Origin: Oscillospiraceae bacterium
GTDB lineage: Bacteria; Bacillota; Clostridia; Oscillospirales; Acutalibacteraceae
Reading direction: 5' to 3'
Assembly (NCBI GenBank): GCA_902797915.1
Contig: CADBUK010000107.1
Coordinates: 1-6,970, forward strand
DNA length: 6,970 nucleotides
Shown here in pieces: positions 5,675-6,970 of the stretch; the first letter of the stretch is position 1, and each line of letters opens with the position of its first letter. The position numbers were made by a program, and so were the translations under genes. The notes below the pieces were generated by a model, which saw only the letters and a program-made list of their open reading frames with translations, was not told the origin of the DNA and ran no database searches.

Positions 5675-6970
5675 TTAAATGTTCAGTGCTTTGGTGTCAA
5701 TTTCCTCTTTCGCTTTTTCAAGGTATTCGTCAACGCTCATTGCGCCGAGCTCGCCGCCGTGGCGTGAACGAACGGAAATTGTTCCGTTTTCAATATCCTT
5801 GTCGCCCGCAATAATCATATAGGGCACCTTTTCAAGCTGTGCAGCGCGGATTTTAAAGCCGATTTTTTCGCTTCTGTCATCAACCTCGCAGCGAATTCCC
5901 GCCGCCTCAAGCTTTGCCTTAACCTCGTAAATGTAGTCAAGGTGTCTGTCTGCAATCGGCAGAAGCTTAACCTGAACGGGAGCCATCCACATCGGGAATG
6001 CGCCTGCGTATTTTTCAATCAGCAGGGCAAGCGTGCGCTCGTAGCAGCCGATGGACGTACGGTGAATGATATACGGGTTCTTTTTCTGACCGTCGCTGTC
6101 AACATATTCCATTCCGAATTTCTCGGCAAGCATCTGGTCAATCTGAATTGTAATAAGCGTATCCTCTTTGCCGAATACGTTTTTAATCTGAATATCAAGC
6201 TTCGGGCCGTAGAAGGCAGCCTCGCCGATACCGATTTTGTATTCAATTCCAAGGTCGTCAAGGATTGTTTTCATAACGCCCTGAGCCTCGTCCCACTGCT
6301 CCTCAGTGCCGATATATTTTGCTCTGTCGTTCGGGTCCCACTGAGAGAAGCGGAAGGAAACGTCCTCGTAAAGCCCAAGGGTTTTGAGCATATATTCGCA
6401 AAGGTCAAGGCAACGCCTGAACTCGTCTTCAAGCTGGTCGGGGCGGCACATAAGATGGCCCTCGGAAATTGTGAACTGGCGCACGCGGATAAGACCGTGC
6501 ATTTCGCCCGAAGCCTCGTTTCTGAACAGGGTGGAGGTTTCGTCGTAACGCAGCGGCAGGTCGCGGTATGAACGCGGCTTGTTAAGGTAAGCCTGGTACT
6601 GGAACGGACAGGTCATCGGGCGCAGAGCAAACACTTCCTTGTCGGTTTCGGGGTCGCCCATAACGAACATACCGTCTTGGTAATGGTCCCAGTGACCCGA
6701 AATCTTGTAAAGGTCGCTCTTTGCCATATACGGAGTTTTGGTGAGCTGCCAGCCTCTCTTGGCTTCCTCGTCCTCAACCCAGCGCTGTAAAATCTGAATA
6801 ATTTTTGCGCCCTTGGGCAGCATTATCGGTAAGCCCTGACCGATATAATCAACGGTTGTGAAAAGCTCAAGCTCTCTGCCAAGCTTGTTGTGGTCGCGCT
6901 TTTTGGCTTCCTCAAGCTGCGTTAAATGCTCCTCAAGCATTGAAGCCTTCGGGAAAGCAACGCCGTAAAC
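5675..6970 (-). CDS. thrS: Threonyl-tRNA synthetase, C-terminal part (5' end outside window)
   Basis: Class II aminoacyl-tRNA synthetase that charges tRNA-Thr in the cytoplasm. The frame is open to the right edge, and the first visible residues, VYGVAFPKAS, match the linker just before the catalytic core. The TGS and editing domains are therefore outside the window, and a methionine 10 codons in (6940) is internal, not the start. Counting from that methionine: motif 1 region about 45-95 (GWQLTKTP, then SGHWDHYQ); motif 2 FRNEASGEMHGLIRVRQF 139-156; motif 3 region IIHRTSIGCYER 291-302. The three expected zinc ligands are present: C111, H162 and H293. An anticodon-binding domain fills about 320-416 (starts APVQVKLLP, contains DDRSEKIGFKIR). 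431 residues are visible of about 640 usual in the family. The QFTISEGHL form of motif 2 differs from the QDDAH form of E. coli; I recall it from clostridia. A housekeeping gene, it marks the upstream border of the polysaccharide operon and ends at its own terminator. Any T-box leader would lie outside the window. Confidence 0.97.
   Translation of the reverse strand, partial: VYGVAFPKASMLEEHLTQLEEAKKRDHNKLGRELELFTTVDYIGQGLPIMLPKGAKIIQILQRWVEDEEAKRGWQLTKTPYMAKSDLYKISGHWDHYQDGMFVMGDPETDKEVFALRPMTCPFQYQAYLNKPRSYRDLPLRYDETSTLFRNEASGEMHGLIRVRQFTISEGHLMCRPDQLEDEFRRCLDLCEYMLKTLGLYEDVSFRFSQWDPNDRAKYIGTEEQWDEAQGVMKTILDDLGIEYKIGIGEAAFYGPKLDIQIKNVFGKEDTLITIQIDQMLAEKFGMEYVDSDGQKKNPYIIHRTSIGCYERTLALLIEKYAGAFPMWMAPVQVKLLPIADRHLDYIYEVKAKLEAAGIRCEVDDRSEKIGFKIRAAQLEKVPYMIIAGDKDIENGTISVRSRHGGELGAMSVDEYLEKAKEEIDTKALNI

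Noticed and set aside
5942..6571. Long open frame of 209 codons on the plus strand, antisense to thrS
   Set aside because: It lies wholly within the strongly conserved thrS coding sequence, its translation resembles no family I know, and it has no convincing start signals. It is a shadow frame.
1..6970. Mobile elements, CRISPR arrays, tRNA or rRNA genes, or a defence system
   Set aside because: No transposase, integrase, terminal inverted repeats, regularly spaced repeats or tRNA-like folds are seen. Almost the whole window is accounted for by thrS and the polysaccharide operon.

Overview
The window reads as chromosomal DNA from a low-to-moderate GC Gram-positive bacterium, most likely a gut clostridium of the Oscillospiraceae/Ruminococcus type. 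Three things suggest this: the tyrosine-kinase system is split into a membrane adaptor and a separate cytoplasmic kinase, as in Firmicutes; the kinase gene has a strong GGGAGG ribosome binding site; and the threonyl-tRNA synthetase has a clostridial flavour. The taxonomic call is an inference made without any database search.

Every supported gene lies on the minus strand, so the window is read from right to left. At the right edge (5675-6970) is the 3' two thirds of thrS, covering the catalytic core and the anticodon-binding domain. It ends at a near-perfect intrinsic terminator. Next comes the only non-coding stretch, 156 bp, which holds that terminator and then a near-consensus vegetative promoter (TTGACT-17-TATATT) on the minus strand.

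From this promoter runs a tightly packed surface- or exopolysaccharide operon: a Wzz/CpsC-type chain-length and kinase-adaptor protein (4721-5518); a CpsD-type bacterial tyrosine kinase with a 13-tyrosine tail (3945-4718); a polyprenyl-phosphate sugar-1-phosphate transferase that would start the repeat unit (2384-3904); a probable UDP-glucuronate 4-epimerase making UDP-galacturonate (1326-2369); a GT4 glycosyltransferase (161-1324); and the first 54 codons of a second GT4 glycosyltransferase running off the left edge (1-164). Gaps inside the operon are 2, 40, 14 and 1 bp, and the last pair overlap by 4 bp (ATGA).

Together the genes outline the front end of a Wzx/Wzy-type pathway: the initiating transferase loads a sugar-phosphate on undecaprenyl phosphate, the epimerase supplies an acidic sugar nucleotide, the glycosyltransferases extend the repeat unit, and the Wzz/kinase pair controls polymer length and export. 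Flippase, polymerase, UDP-glucose dehydrogenase and phosphatase genes are not seen and may lie beyond the left edge.

I see no wholly new system. The points most worth checking are the wzz start site (its Shine-Dalgarno overlaps the annotated ATG and suits a downstream TTG), the non-canonical P-loop of the kinase, its hexanucleotide-encoded Tyr-Gly tail, and a degenerate Rossmann-like domain in the initiating transferase.
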